From assembly GCF_029714285.1 (NCBI RefSeq), contig NZ_CP121663.1, forward strand, positions 930,001 to 994,000: DNA of 64,000 nt, written 5' to 3'. Both the position numbers and the translations under genes were made by a program. This DNA is from Rhizobium sp. CB3090. GTDB taxonomy: Bacteria > Pseudomonadota > Alphaproteobacteria > Rhizobiales > Rhizobiaceae. The notes beneath the pieces were generated by a model, which was not told where the DNA came from, did not search any database, and was given only the letters and a program-made list of their open reading frames with translations. Shown here in pieces: positions 52,493 through 62,048 of the stretch (the stretch's first letter is position 1; each line of letters starts with the position of its first letter).

Positions 52493-53476
52493 CTAACTCA
52501 GCTTTTGTCGCCCATAGAGCAGCAGCATGCAGATGATAACGACGCCATAGACGAGCTGCCGTCCGGCTTCTTCGATCTGCATGACCGAGAGGATGGACTG
52601 AAGAAGGGTGATCAGGATGACGCCGGCGACGGTTCCGAGATACGATCCCTTGCCGCCCAGCACATGCGTACCCCCGAGGACGACAGCCGCAATCGACGGC
52701 AAGAGATAGGCGTCTCCCATCGATTGCGATGCTTTGGAGGCATAGCCAGCCAGAAGTACGCCGCCCAGAGCACCGAGCCCGCCAGAAATGACGAATGCCA
52801 GCAGAGTGATGCGGCGCGTGTCGATCCCCGACATGTAGGCGGCTCTCTCCCTGTTTCCGATCGCATATAGCGAACGGCCGAATGTGGTTCTCACAAGCAG
52901 GAAAACGGCGAGAAGGCCGACGACCAGCCAGACGAGCACACCGTTCGGAATCGGGGGTATGACATAACCGGTCGCGAGAAAACGCATCGCCGGTGACGCC
53001 GCATCCTGAGGCGCAAACCCGCCGGTATAGACGACCATCAGCCCTTGCACGACCGCATTCGTCGCAAGCGTGATGATCATCGACGGGATGCGCAGATAGG
53101 CAACCGCAAGGCCGTTGACCCCGCCGATCACCGCGCCGCACAAGATCCCAAACGGGATGGCAAAAAAAGATCCGACACTACCATAGGCAGTTGCCGCGCA
53201 AGCCATCATCGCTCCGGCAGCAACGACCCAGGGAACCGAGAGGTCGATCTGCCCGATGAGAATGACCATCATCATGCCGGTCGCTATGACACCGAGAAAG
53301 GAAGCGACCTTCAATTGCTGCAGCAGATAGTCCGGCGACAGGAAATTCGACGAGTAGATGGAGCCGCCGAGAAGCAGCAGAAGGATGCAGCCGAAGGCGA
53401 TTGCCACGGCCGGATCGACGCGACGCAAGTGCGCAGGTATGCCGGATCGCTGCATGAGGGATGCATCCTCGCTCAT
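52493..53476 (-). CDS. Sugar ABC transporter permease (RbsC type)
   Basis: A 327-residue inner-membrane permease of the ribose-type (CUT2) class with eight to ten helices. Typical stretches are MVILIGQIDLSVPWVVAAGA, YAIGNRERAAYMSGIDTRRI and LGGTHVLGGKGSYLGTVAGV. The ATG at 53476 overlaps the stop of the other permease (ATGA) and has GGAG upstream; the open frame reaching 53572 is not used. It is the last gene of the importer operon. Confidence 0.9.
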   Translation of the reverse strand: MSEDASLMQRSGIPAHLRRVDPAVAIAFGCILLLLLGGSIYSSNFLSPDYLLQQLKVASFLGVIATGMMMVILIGQIDLSVPWVVAAGAMMACAATAYGSVGSFFAIPFGILCGAVIGGVNGLAVAYLRIPSMIITLATNAVVQGLMVVYTGGFAPQDAASPAMRFLATGYVIPPIPNGVLVWLVVGLLAVFLLVRTTFGRSLYAIGNRERAAYMSGIDTRRITLLAFVISGGLGALGGVLLAGYASKASQSMGDAYLLPSIAAVVLGGTHVLGGKGSYLGTVAGVILITLLQSILSVMQIEEAGRQLVYGVVIICMLLLYGRQKLS

Positions 53477-54468
53477 TGAAACCACTCCAGACGGTTGCGA
53501 ACCCGCGCAAGACCCATGCAGCCGATGCTGATCGCCAGCATCAGCACCACGCCCTGGAACAGGGGCTGCCAAAGGGGGTCGAGATCGAAGACGAACAGCA
53601 GGTCGCCGATCGTGCGGAAAGCCAATGCGCCGAAGACCGCCCCGACCGCGCCACCTTTTCCACCCGCCAGCGAAACGCCGCCGAGCACTACAGCGGCGAT
53701 CGAATAAAGCGTGTAGGCATTGCCGCTCGCGAAGGCCGCTTCACCCGTATAGGAAAAGAAGGTCAGATAAAGCCCGCCGATCGCCGACATCAATCCGGCC
53801 AGGGCATAGGCTGCGAACTTCGCACGCTTGATCGGCATGCCGGACATGTACGCAGCGTTTTCGGCGGACCCTGCTGCATAGGCGGCGCGGCCCAAAATCG
53901 ACCGGCTGAACGGTATCCAGCAGACCAGGAGGGTGGCAGCAAGCACGACCAGACTTGCGGGAAAGACACCGAAAAGCTTGGAGGTAAAGGCATCCGCCAG
54001 CGTCTCGTTCACCGCACCGCCGGGTGTCGGACGCAATACCAGGGCCAATCCAAAGAAGATTGCGCTTGTCGCGATCGTGGTCACGATCGGCTGCAGCCGC
54101 CCGAAGATGATGATCAACCCGTTCAGCGTGCCGCAGGCGAGCCCCGTCAAAAGAACGGCGACAACACCCAAGGCGGTCTCAAACGGCGTTCCGACGACAA
54201 GCCAGGAGGCGAGGCAATTGCAGAGAATGAGGATCATGCCGACGGAAAGATCGATGCCGGCTGTAATCACCACAAAACATTGTGCCATCGCGACGAAAGC
54301 CAGCAATGCAGCCTTGTTCGATGCGGTCTGCACGACATTGGGAGTAAATCCCGCAGGGTGGTTCGAGACATAAATCACGAACATGACGGCAAAGAGCGCC
54401 GCGGCCAGCAGCGTCCCCTTGTGTTGCGCATACCAGAAGCGCCATTCGCCGTGTGGTATCTCTTTCAT
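53473..54468 (-). CDS. Sugar ABC transporter permease (RbsC type)
   Basis: A 331-residue CUT2 permease, a paralogue of its downstream neighbour. Typical stretches are FVVITAGIDLSVGMILILCN, AAYAAGSAENAAYMSGMPIK and VLGGVSLAGGKGGAVGAVFG. The two probably form a heterodimeric channel. Four-base overlaps link it to the ATPase and the second permease. Confidence 0.92.
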   Translation of the reverse strand: MKEIPHGEWRFWYAQHKGTLLAAALFAVMFVIYVSNHPAGFTPNVVQTASNKAALLAFVAMAQCFVVITAGIDLSVGMILILCNCLASWLVVGTPFETALGVVAVLLTGLACGTLNGLIIIFGRLQPIVTTIATSAIFFGLALVLRPTPGGAVNETLADAFTSKLFGVFPASLVVLAATLLVCWIPFSRSILGRAAYAAGSAENAAYMSGMPIKRAKFAAYALAGLMSAIGGLYLTFFSYTGEAAFASGNAYTLYSIAAVVLGGVSLAGGKGGAVGAVFGALAFRTIGDLLFVFDLDPLWQPLFQGVVLMLAISIGCMGLARVRNRLEWFQ

Positions 54469-56003
54469 TGGCCGACCTTCTGTTCCGTCAGGTGTGCACC
54501 GATGTTGAGCGCACTGCCAATCAATTCGCGTTCATTGATATCAGAGCCCTCCAGCACCCGGACGATGCTGCCGTCGTACATCACCAGTACCCGATCGCAG
54601 CAACCGATCAGCTCGTCATAATCGGTCGAATAGAAGATGAGCGCGACGCCGGCTTCCGCAAGCTTGCGGAGCAAGACGTAGATTTCCTGCTTGGTACCGA
54701 CATCGATGCCTCTGGTCGGATCATTCAGCAAAACGATCTTCGGCCGGTTCATCAGCCACTTGGCAATGACGACCTTTTGCTGATTGCCGCCGGAGAGCGC
54801 TCCGACCGGCATATCGATCGTCGCGGCCTTGATCGCCAGCAACTTGAGGAGTTCGTCGATCCTGTCGGCTTCCGCGGCGCGGTCGATCACGCCCCTGCTC
54901 GACACGCTGTCGAGTGCCGCAATCGACAGGTTTTCGCGCACGGTCATGGGCAGCATGAGCCCTTCGGTTTTTCGGTCCTCCGGGATCAGCGCAATCGACG
55001 TATCGCCGGATTTTGCCTGTTTCGGGCTTTTCATCGAGACACTTCGGCCTGCAATCTGCACATCGCCCCTGACGTCGCGCAGCACACCGAACAGGGCCAG
55101 CAGCAGCTCCCGCTGCCCCTGCCCGTCCAATCCGCCGAGGCCGACGATCTCGCCGGGCTTGACATCGAAGCTTATGGCAGAAAGCCGGTCGCCCCAGGAA
55201 AGATCCCGGCACGAGAGGATCGGCGCAAGTCCATTCCCGACCGTGTGTTTCGGGGGAAAGACGCTGGTATATTCGCGTCCGATCATCAGCTCGATCACCT
55301 GATGATCGGTCTTCGTACCGGCCGGATAGGATTCGATGCTGCGCCCGTTGCGAAAGACGGTGCACTCATCCGCCAGTTGCGCAATTTCGTGCATACGATG
55401 CGAAATGTAGATGAGCGCCATGCCCTCGGAGCGCAGCCGCTTCAGCACGCTGAACACTTTTTCGACATCAGGTTGGGTCAACGCCGACGTTGCTTCATCG
55501 AGGATCATGATCCGCGGTTTACGGGCAAGCGCCTTGGCAATCTCGACCATCTGGCGGCGGGAGAGCGGCAGATCTTTGACGAGAGAGGACGGGTGGATAT
55601 CGGAAGCGCCGGCACGCGCGAGGGCCTCTTCAGCAATCTGCCTCTGCCTGCGACGATCAATCATGCCGAACCGCAATGGCGGATTGCTGATGACGACATT
55701 GTCGGCGACTGACAGATCAGGGATCAGCGATAATTCCTGGAAGACGCAGACGATACCCGCGTTATTGGCGGCTGCAGGCGTGGCGAAAGATACCTCTTTG
55801 CCGTCGAACACCATGCGACCCTCGTCCGCCGCAACGACCCCTGCCATGATCTTGATGAGAGTCGATTTGCCTGCGCCATTCTCACCGAGAACGGCGTGTA
55901 TGGCTCCCGGCCGAATGGCGATGTTGGCCTCTTTCAGCGCGACGACACCGCCATAGCGCTTGGATATGCCTTCCATCCGGAAAAACGGTTCGGATAAACT
56001 CAC
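54465..56003 (-). CDS. Sugar ABC transporter ATPase (RbsA type, two domains)
   Basis: A 512-residue protein with two ABC domains as in RbsA/MglA. The first has Walker A GENGAGKSTLIKIMAG, signature LSRRQMVEIAKAL and Walker B IMILDEATSAL. The second has a degenerate Walker A (GLGGLDGQGQRELLLALFG) and signature LSGGNQQKVVIAKWL with DPTRGIDVGTK. Usually only the intact site hydrolyses ATP. The GTG at 56003 is chosen because GGGAGG lies seven bases ahead; the in-frame ATGs upstream precede that site. Confidence 0.93.
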   Translation of the reverse strand: MSLSEPFFRMEGISKRYGGVVALKEANIAIRPGAIHAVLGENGAGKSTLIKIMAGVVAADEGRMVFDGKEVSFATPAAANNAGIVCVFQELSLIPDLSVADNVVISNPPLRFGMIDRRRQRQIAEEALARAGASDIHPSSLVKDLPLSRRQMVEIAKALARKPRIMILDEATSALTQPDVEKVFSVLKRLRSEGMALIYISHRMHEIAQLADECTVFRNGRSIESYPAGTKTDHQVIELMIGREYTSVFPPKHTVGNGLAPILSCRDLSWGDRLSAISFDVKPGEIVGLGGLDGQGQRELLLALFGVLRDVRGDVQIAGRSVSMKSPKQAKSGDTSIALIPEDRKTEGLMLPMTVRENLSIAALDSVSSRGVIDRAAEADRIDELLKLLAIKAATIDMPVGALSGGNQQKVVIAKWLMNRPKIVLLNDPTRGIDVGTKQEIYVLLRKLAEAGVALIFYSTDYDELIGCCDRVLVMYDGSIVRVLEGSDINERELIGSALNIGAHLTEQKVGQ

Positions 56004-56036
56004 GCCCCAACCTCCCATCGGGTGCCGCAAGAACGA

Positions 56037-56062
56037 GACTGCGGACGCGACGGTCCGCAGTC
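56037..56062 (-). terminator. Hairpin between binding-protein and ATPase genes
   Basis: GACTGCGGAC and GTCCGCAGTC form a perfect 10-bp stem with a 6-base loop, 21 bases after the binding-protein stop. It is probably an RNA processing or attenuation point that raises binding-protein output. Confidence 0.65.
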
Positions 56063-56083
56063 AAGCGTCGGAATCAAAGGTAA

Positions 56084-57223
56084 TTATTGGTTTTCCTTTG
56101 TCTGGCCCATGATCTCCTGAGCCGTGAAATTGATGCCACAGGTGGGGAAGGAATTGCCGACGAAGAAATTATCTGACTGCTTGGGATAATAATCCTGGCC
56201 TTCCTTGAAGTTCGGATCTTCGACAAGAGCTGTCGGGAGCTTTACGGCCTGGGGTACGACCTGACCTTCCAGAGCGGCGATCGCTGTCTTGATAGCAACC
56301 GCGACCTGAGCCGGTCCGGTGCCCGCGGACGCACATTTGAGGCCATCGGCCGAATGCGCCGCGCAAAGCTTGCGGAAGCCATTTTCCGTCTCGCCACCGA
56401 AGGGCACGAAGGGATGCTTGGCATCCATCATCGCCTGTACGACACCGGTATCGCCACCCTGCGCCGTGATACCGTCAAAGGGACCGTTGGTCGCGATGGC
56501 GTCAGCTGTCGCCTTCTGCGCAACGCCGTCGTCCCATTTGCCGACAACTTCCGTCACATTGAACTTCTTGCCGGACGCATCCAGCGTCTCCTTGATGCCG
56601 TTGTGCCGATCGGTATCGACGGAGGTGCCGGCAACGCCTCTCACTTCGAGGACCTTGCCGCCGTTGGGCATATGCTTCACGAGCCAATCGGCCCAAATGA
56701 CACCCAGACCTTTTTGATCGACGTTGACGTTGATGGCGTCCTTGGTATCGAGCGTATTGTCGAAAGCAACCAGGATGACACCGGCCTGCTTGGCGCGCTT
56801 GATGACAGGGCCGAAGGCGGTCGGGTTCTGTGCATCTACCACGATTGCATCGTAACCTGCGTCAATGAAATTGTTGATTGCCGATATCTGGGCAGGAACA
56901 TCTTCCCCCGTCGACACGACCTTGAACTCCTTCAGCTTGGCTGCAACATCGGGTTGCGCCGCATAAGCCTTGGCCGTCTGCACCATCTGAATGCGCCAGG
57001 TATTGGCGATATAGCCGTTGGCAAGTGCGATCCGGTAGGGACCTTCTTTTTTCGGGAATTGCAGAAATTGCGTATCGGCTGCCCAGGGCGTCATGCATTT
57101 CGGGTCGCCCGCGGGACCGGATACGACTTTTGGTTCCGCATAGGCAACACCACTCAGCAATGCAATGAATGGTATGGAAAACACGGCGATCCGAGCGGAT
57201 CTTACTTTGATAGCTTTCAGCAT
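56084..57223 (-). CDS. Sugar ABC transporter periplasmic binding protein
   Basis: A 379-residue exported protein of the ribose-binding (family 2) type. The signal peptide ends near GVAYA. The mature part has the usual paired lobes: RIALANGYIANTWRIQMVQT, YDAIVVDAQNPTAFGPVIKR, GVILVAFDNTLDTKD and FDGITAQGGDTGVVQAMMD. The sugar is not evident from sequence. GAGGAGGAGG lies upstream of the ATG, fitting high expression. It heads the importer operon, next to two LacI-type operators. Confidence 0.9.
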   Translation of the reverse strand: MLKAIKVRSARIAVFSIPFIALLSGVAYAEPKVVSGPAGDPKCMTPWAADTQFLQFPKKEGPYRIALANGYIANTWRIQMVQTAKAYAAQPDVAAKLKEFKVVSTGEDVPAQISAINNFIDAGYDAIVVDAQNPTAFGPVIKRAKQAGVILVAFDNTLDTKDAINVNVDQKGLGVIWADWLVKHMPNGGKVLEVRGVAGTSVDTDRHNGIKETLDASGKKFNVTEVVGKWDDGVAQKATADAIATNGPFDGITAQGGDTGVVQAMMDAKHPFVPFGGETENGFRKLCAAHSADGLKCASAGTGPAQVAVAIKTAIAALEGQVVPQAVKLPTALVEDPNFKEGQDYYPKQSDNFFVGNSFPTCGINFTAQEIMGQTKENQ

Positions 57224-57335
57224 AGAAGTCCTCCTCCTCGGGCGAATTGCATCGCCCCTTCTTTTTTGATCGGCATGATTGAATCCGGAAAAGGCTCCAT
57301 CCCATCCCTTCCGAATTTCTGGGAGCGTAACATGG

Positions 57336-57351
57336 TTGACAGCGCTGTCAA
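57336..57351. promoter_or_regulatory. Perfect 16-bp LacI-type operator
   Basis: TTGACAGCGCTGTCAA is a perfect palindrome with the central GC typical of LacI-family sites. It lies between the divergent binding-protein and LacI genes. Confidence 0.75.
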
Positions 57352-57358
57352 ATTCTAA

Positions 57359-57374
57359 TTGCTAGCGCTGTCAA
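57359..57374. promoter_or_regulatory. Second LacI-type operator, imperfect
   Basis: TTGCTAGCGCTGTCAA keeps one perfect arm and differs from the upstream palindrome at two positions in the other. The two centres are 23 bases apart, about two helical turns. Confidence 0.65.
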
Positions 57375-57441
57375 CTATGAAGTATTTATAGATATTCTTA
57401 TTTCGCTGAATTCGAATTCAACAACATGTGAACGATACTTG

Positions 57442-58446
57442 ATGCGCCGAATAACCTTGGACGATGTGGCAAACCTAGCTGGCGTCAGCCCCATTACCGT
57501 ATCCCGCGTTCTGAGGAAGCCCGGGGCGGTGTCGGAGGGATTGCGCCTGCGCGTCCATGCTGCGGTCAACGAACTCGGTTATGTTCCGAATGTTGCAGCG
57601 AGCAGGCTTGCCTCGTCGCGAACCCACACGATCGGCGTGATCGTGCCGACCCTCTATAACGTGATCTTCGCCGAATACCTTTTTGCTCTGCATGAAGTTC
57701 TGATCGACGCCGGTTTCCAGGTACTGGTCGTCAACAGCCGCTATTCCGAAATCGAAGAAGAAAACGCGATCAAAGCGCTGCTGGGACAAAGGGTCGAAGC
57801 GATCATCATAGCCGGCATTCACCACACGGCGCTTTCGAGGCAGCTTCTCACGCAAGCAAACCTGCCGGTCGTCGAAACCTTTGAACTTTCCGACGACCCG
57901 ATAAATCTCAACATCGGCATGTCGCAGGAACATGCCGGCTACACGGCGACCCGCCATCTCATCGAACGCGGCTTTCATCGGATCGCGTTTCTCACCGGAA
58001 ACCTTGATCATCGTGCCCAGTCGCGCTTCGATGGGTATCACAAGGCCATGCGAGATGCCGACGTGCCAAGTGCGGAAATCATCGCCCCGAAGCCGCGGCA
58101 CAGTTCGGTGGCGCTGGGATCGGAACTCTTTGCCATGGCGCATGAACGCGGCAAAGTGCCCGAAGCCATATTCTGCACCGATGACAGTCTCGCTCTTGGC
58201 GCGATGCAGGAATGCCGCAAGCGGGGCCTCCGGGTACCGGATGACATATCGATCATCGGTTTTCACGATCTCGAATTCGCAGCCTGTGTTTCCCCGTCAC
58301 TCTCCTCCATCGCGACACGCCGCTATGAAACCGGAAAGCTTGCGGCGGAGAAAGTTCTTACGGCGCTAGAAACGGGAGCCAAGCCCGATATGGAACAGAC
58401 GGACCTCGGATTTGCACTGTTGCCCCGCGAGAGCACCAGCGGCTGA
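57442..58446 (+). CDS. LacI-family transcriptional regulator of the sugar importer
   Basis: A 334-residue LacI/GntR-type repressor. The HTH reads ITLDDVANLAGVSPITVSRV with the hinge helix in VAASRLASSRTHTIGVIVP. The effector domain has FHRIAFLTGNLDHRAQSRFD and AIFCTDDSLALGAMQECRKR. It is divergent from the importer operon, and two LacI-type palindromes lie between. An ATG at 57442 is used; a TTG codon just before it is also in frame. No strong ribosome binding site is seen, which fits low expression. Confidence 0.9.
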   Translation: MRRITLDDVANLAGVSPITVSRVLRKPGAVSEGLRLRVHAAVNELGYVPNVAASRLASSRTHTIGVIVPTLYNVIFAEYLFALHEVLIDAGFQVLVVNSRYSEIEEENAIKALLGQRVEAIIIAGIHHTALSRQLLTQANLPVVETFELSDDPINLNIGMSQEHAGYTATRHLIERGFHRIAFLTGNLDHRAQSRFDGYHKAMRDADVPSAEIIAPKPRHSSVALGSELFAMAHERGKVPEAIFCTDDSLALGAMQECRKRGLRVPDDISIIGFHDLEFAACVSPSLSSIATRRYETGKLAAEKVLTALETGAKPDMEQTDLGFALLPRESTSG

Positions 58447-58649
58447 AGTCATCTCGCCCCCCGCTAACACACTGACACTGCCACCGCGGAAGCTACGCCA
58501 TTGAAGGCCGGCGCCGCTTACCGCGAATGAGAACGATGCCCCGAAAGTTCTCGGCGCAGCCCGCTTGTTGTCAGCATCACTCGGAACAGCGAATTCATCC
58601 CAAGGGATGACGAAGCCGAAGACCTCTCACTACCGATCGGAAACGTTAT

Positions 58650-58678
58650 TTGACAGATATCCTACAAGTGGATATGTA
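58650..58678 (+). promoter_or_regulatory. Candidate promoter overlapping an inverted repeat
   Basis: TTGACA (58650-58655) is 17 bases from TATGTA (58673-58678), good sigma-70-like spacing. ATATCC (58657-58662) and GGATAT (58670-58675) form an inverted repeat within it, so a repressor bound there would block the promoter. It lies 37 bases before the GntR gene. Confidence 0.5.
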
Positions 58679-58714
58679 AACTTTATCTCAATCACTCCCT
58701 GGAAGACACCGAAG

Positions 58715-59458
58715 ATGGCCTTGAAATCGATGAAACCCTTGACGCGAGCACCTCTGCTGCACGTTTCGGTCCAGGAGAGTCTGCGCGCCTACATCGATGA
58801 AAACGGTTTGGCGCCCGGCACGCTTCTACCGGCTGAAGGAGAGCTCGCGACGCAGCTCGGCGTCAGCCGGAATTCCTTACGCGAGGGAATCAAGGCGCTG
58901 GAATCGCTCGGCGTGCTGGAGACGCGGCGGGGAGTCGGCATCTTCGTGAAGGCTTTTTCCTTCGAGCCGCTGCTCGACAATCTTGCCTATGGGCTCGGCG
59001 GCGCACTGCGGCAAATCGAGGAAGTCCTCGAAATCCGCCGTACGCTGGAAGTCGGATTGATCGGCAAGACGATCGAGATGATCGGCGAGGAGGACATCGC
59101 CGAACTGCGCAGCACGGTCGACCGGATGCGCGTCCATGCTGAGCGCGGAGAGACCTTCGCCGAAGACGATCAGCTCTTTCACCGGCTGCTCTTCCGTTGC
59201 CAGCACAATGAAACGCTCGTGCGGCTGATCGATGTCTTCTGGCTCGCTTTCTACAAGGCGTCCGATTTCGTCAACTTGGAGAACATCGACCCGATGGCGA
59301 CGTGGCGGGATCACGCCGCGATCGTGGATGCAGTGGAAGCAAAAGATCTGGAGGAGGCGCGCAGGCGTCTGGATCGCCACTACGAGGGCATTGCCCGGGT
59401 GATTGCCAGCAACAAGACAAGTTCAAATGTGGGAGGAACACATGAGAGGACCGTTTAG
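58715..59458 (+). CDS. GntR-family regulator, FadR subfamily
   Basis: A 247-residue regulator. The winged helix has LAPGTLLPAEGELATQLGVS and RNSLREGIKALESLGVLETR with RRGVGIFVK. The all-helical FadR-type C-terminal domain carries the metal/ligand residues in FAEDDQLFHRLLFRCQHN and WRDHAAIVDAVEAKD. Such regulators bind small acids. The last 17 bases overlap the binding-protein gene, so it is part of the peptide-type importer operon and its likely regulator. The ATG at 58715 is preferred; an earlier open frame to 58565 lies across the promoter region. Confidence 0.87.
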   Translation: MALKSMKPLTRAPLLHVSVQESLRAYIDENGLAPGTLLPAEGELATQLGVSRNSLREGIKALESLGVLETRRGVGIFVKAFSFEPLLDNLAYGLGGALRQIEEVLEIRRTLEVGLIGKTIEMIGEEDIAELRSTVDRMRVHAERGETFAEDDQLFHRLLFRCQHNETLVRLIDVFWLAFYKASDFVNLENIDPMATWRDHAAIVDAVEAKDLEEARRRLDRHYEGIARVIASNKTSSNVGGTHERTV

Positions 59459-61025
59459 ATTATCCGTCATTGCGCTTGCAGCCATGCTGTCGACAACCGC
59501 AATTCCGGCCCTTGCTGGCGAGGCGCAGGCAGCGACCCTTTCCGGTGGCTTCGATGTCGGCCCGGGCGGCTTCCAGGGCAACTTCAATCCGCTTGCCGCA
59601 ACCGCCGGCTTCACCTGGCTCAGCATCTATTACGAACCGCTCGTCACCTATGACGAGAAGCTGCAAAAAGTCGTCGGCGAGCTCGCGAGTTCCTATGAGG
59701 TGAGCCCGGATCAGAAGAGCTACACGTTCAAACTGGCGGACGCCAAATGGCATGACGGCCAGCCATTCACGGCCGAGGATGCCAAATTCACCATCGGCCT
59801 CGCAAAGGACGCCAAGACCGGTTCGGTGCTTGCCGCCAGGCTGCAGAGCATCTCATCCGTTGAAACACCGGACGAGCACACGGTCGTCATCAAGCTGAGC
59901 GCACCGACCGGCAGTTTTCTCGACACCATGACCAAGGTCATGATGCTGCCGGAGCATGCCCTGTCCTCGATACCGGCCGATCAGTTGGCGAAGAGTACAT
60001 GGTGGTCCACGACGCCGATCGGCACCGGACCTTTCAAGTTCACGAAGTACGTATCCGATCAATATGTCGAGCTCGCCGCCAACACCGACTACCGCGGCGG
60101 CAAACCGGCGCTCGAACGCATCATCAATCGCTATTTTGCTAATCCGGCTGCGGCGATCGCTGCTCTGAGGTCCGGTGAAATCCAGTTCACCTACGTCGAT
60201 TCCAACGACGTGCCGACTTTCAAGGACGACAAGAATTTTAGAGTCATCGAAGGCGATTCCTTCGTCGTCAACTATCTCGGCTTCAACCAGGAATCCCCGA
60301 TCTGGAAGGATGCGCGCGTCCGCAAGGCGGTGATGTACGCGATCAATCGCGATGCCATCATCAAGAACCTTTATGGCGGCGCGGCCAAGCCTGCCAATTG
60401 CGCCTATGTGGCCGAGCAACTGGCACCGAAAGGCATTGACGACTATGCCTACGACCCGGCAAAGGCCAAGCAATTGCTGACGGAAGCGGGATGGGATCAG
60501 ATCAACGGCAGCAAGCAGATTACACTGCTGACCTATTACACGACGCCGCTCGCGACCAATGTTCTGGCTGCAGTTCAAGCCATGCTCGCGCAGGTCGGCA
60601 TTAATGTCGTACCGCGTGCAGTCGATGCGCCGACCTATAACAGCATCGTGCTCAATCCAAAACCCGATGTCGCACAGTTCCAGATGGTCTATGCCGGACT
60701 TCAGAACGGCCCGGATGCCGGAAGCATCAATGTCGGGCTGAACGAAAGCCAGATTCCACCGGCCGGAGCGAATGTCGTTCGGGCGCGCATGCCGGATCTG
60801 AGCGCGGCGCTCAATGCCGCACTTGCCGAGACCGACAGCTCGAAGCGCGACGGTCGCTACCAGGACGTCTGCAAGGTCATGAATACGGAACTGCCCTGGG
60901 CAACGCTCTGGGTGGCAAAGCGCTACGGGATCGTTTCGTCCAAGGTGAAGGATTTCGTCTGGACGCCGGCGCCGGGCGGCGGCCCTTATCAGGCCGATCC
61001 GCAGAAATGGTCGATCGCCGAATAA
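59442..61025 (+). CDS. Peptide/opine-type ABC transporter binding protein
   Basis: A 527-residue family 5 periplasmic binding protein. A Sec signal (LSVIALAAMLSTTAIPALAG) precedes FNPLAATAGFTWLSIYYEPL and the hallmark LASSYEVSPDQKSYTFKLAD, with KWHDGQPFTAEDAKFTIGLA. Members bind peptides, opines, nickel or oligosaccharides, so the ligand is open; the DapA-type lyase gene downstream suggests a keto-acid sugar or amino-acid derivative. GGGAGG precedes the ATG at 59442, within the end of the GntR gene. Confidence 0.9.
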   Translation: MRGPFRLSVIALAAMLSTTAIPALAGEAQAATLSGGFDVGPGGFQGNFNPLAATAGFTWLSIYYEPLVTYDEKLQKVVGELASSYEVSPDQKSYTFKLADAKWHDGQPFTAEDAKFTIGLAKDAKTGSVLAARLQSISSVETPDEHTVVIKLSAPTGSFLDTMTKVMMLPEHALSSIPADQLAKSTWWSTTPIGTGPFKFTKYVSDQYVELAANTDYRGGKPALERIINRYFANPAAAIAALRSGEIQFTYVDSNDVPTFKDDKNFRVIEGDSFVVNYLGFNQESPIWKDARVRKAVMYAINRDAIIKNLYGGAAKPANCAYVAEQLAPKGIDDYAYDPAKAKQLLTEAGWDQINGSKQITLLTYYTTPLATNVLAAVQAMLAQVGINVVPRAVDAPTYNSIVLNPKPDVAQFQMVYAGLQNGPDAGSINVGLNESQIPPAGANVVRARMPDLSAALNAALAETDSSKRDGRYQDVCKVMNTELPWATLWVAKRYGIVSSKVKDFVWTPAPGGGPYQADPQKWSIAE

Positions 61026-61048
61026 GGCGCTCGCTTCCAAAAGCCCTG

Positions 61049-61069
61049 AGGGTGGCCCTCGGCCACCCT
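61049..61069 (+). terminator. Hairpin between binding-protein and permease genes
   Basis: AGGGTGGCC and GGCCACCCT pair perfectly around CTC, 23 bases after the binding-protein stop and 17 before the permease ATG. It is probably an RNA stabiliser or partial terminator. Confidence 0.65.
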
Positions 61070-61086
61070 AAGAAGACGGATTTACA

Positions 61087-62046
61087 ATGCTTCGATACAG
61101 CCTTCGGCGCCTGATGATAGGGATAGGCATGCTCATCGCCCTGAGCATGCTGATCTTCCTGCTGTTGCGTCTGACGCCGGGCGATCCGATCGACGCCTAT
61201 ATCGATCCGAACGTCCCGATGTCGCCGACCGACCTTGCCAATCTGCGCAGGAGCCTGGGCCTCGACCAGCCCCTGCCGCTGCAATATCTCGCATGGCTGC
61301 AGAACGCTCTGACGGGCAATCTCGGCTATTCGATCAAGCGTCTCGACCAGCCGGTTCTGGGTCTCGTGTTGTCTCGGATCGGACCGACGGTGCTCCTCAT
61401 GGGATCGGCATTGGTGATCGCCATTATTGCCGGCATAGCTGTCGGCGTTTTCAGCGCCGTTCGCCGCAATTCGTTCGCCGATCTGTCCTTCTCGGTGTTC
61501 GCGCTTACCGGAATTTCTAGTCCCGCATTCCTCAGCGCCCTTGTCGGCCTCTATATCTTTTCCGTCCGCCTGCATTGGATGCCCTCCGGCGGCATGCTGA
61601 CGCCAGGCGAGGAATTCTCGGTCGGCGATCTCCTACATCACCTGATTCTGCCCGCCGCGCTGCTCTCCATCGCCCAGGCGGCATTGATCACGCGTTATAT
61701 GCGCGCTTCGCTGCTCGAAGTTCTCAATCAGGACTATGTGCGCACAGCCCGCGCCAAGGGTGTTAAGGAGTTCTGGGTCATCACCAAGCATGCGCTGCGC
61801 AACGCCCTCCTTCCCATCGTAACCCTCATCGGTTCCACCATTGGGCTTGCAATCGGCGGCGCCATCTTCATCGAAAGCGTCTTCAACTGGCCGGGCATGG
61901 GTCTGCTTCTCGTCAATGCCGTGGAGACGCGCGACTATCCGGTGATCATGGGCGCGACGCTCATCATCGGCATCTGCGTCATCGTCGTCAATCTGCTGAC
62001 CGACGTCACCTATGCGGTCGTCGATCCCCGCATCAAGGTGGGCTGA
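61087..62046 (+). CDS. ABC transporter permease (DppB type)
   Basis: A 319-residue inner-membrane permease with six helices. The family N-terminus ([20 protein letters not shown]) and the coupling loop ([20 protein letters not shown]) are clear. It pairs with the next gene product. The gap to the next gene is only two bases. Confidence 0.93.
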   Translation: MLRYSLRRLMIGIGMLIALSMLIFLLLRLTPGDPIDAYIDPNVPMSPTDLANLRRSLGLDQPLPLQYLAWLQNALTGNLGYSIKRLDQPVLGLVLSRIGPTVLLMGSALVIAIIAGIAVGVFSAVRRNSFADLSFSVFALTGISSPAFLSALVGLYIFSVRLHWMPSGGMLTPGEEFSVGDLLHHLILPAALLSIAQAALITRYMRASLLEVLNQDYVRTARAKGVKEFWVITKHALRNALLPIVTLIGSTIGLAIGGAIFIESVFNWPGMGLLLVNAVETRDYPVIMGATLIIGICVIVVNLLTDVTYAVVDPRIKVG

Positions 62047-62048
62047 CG

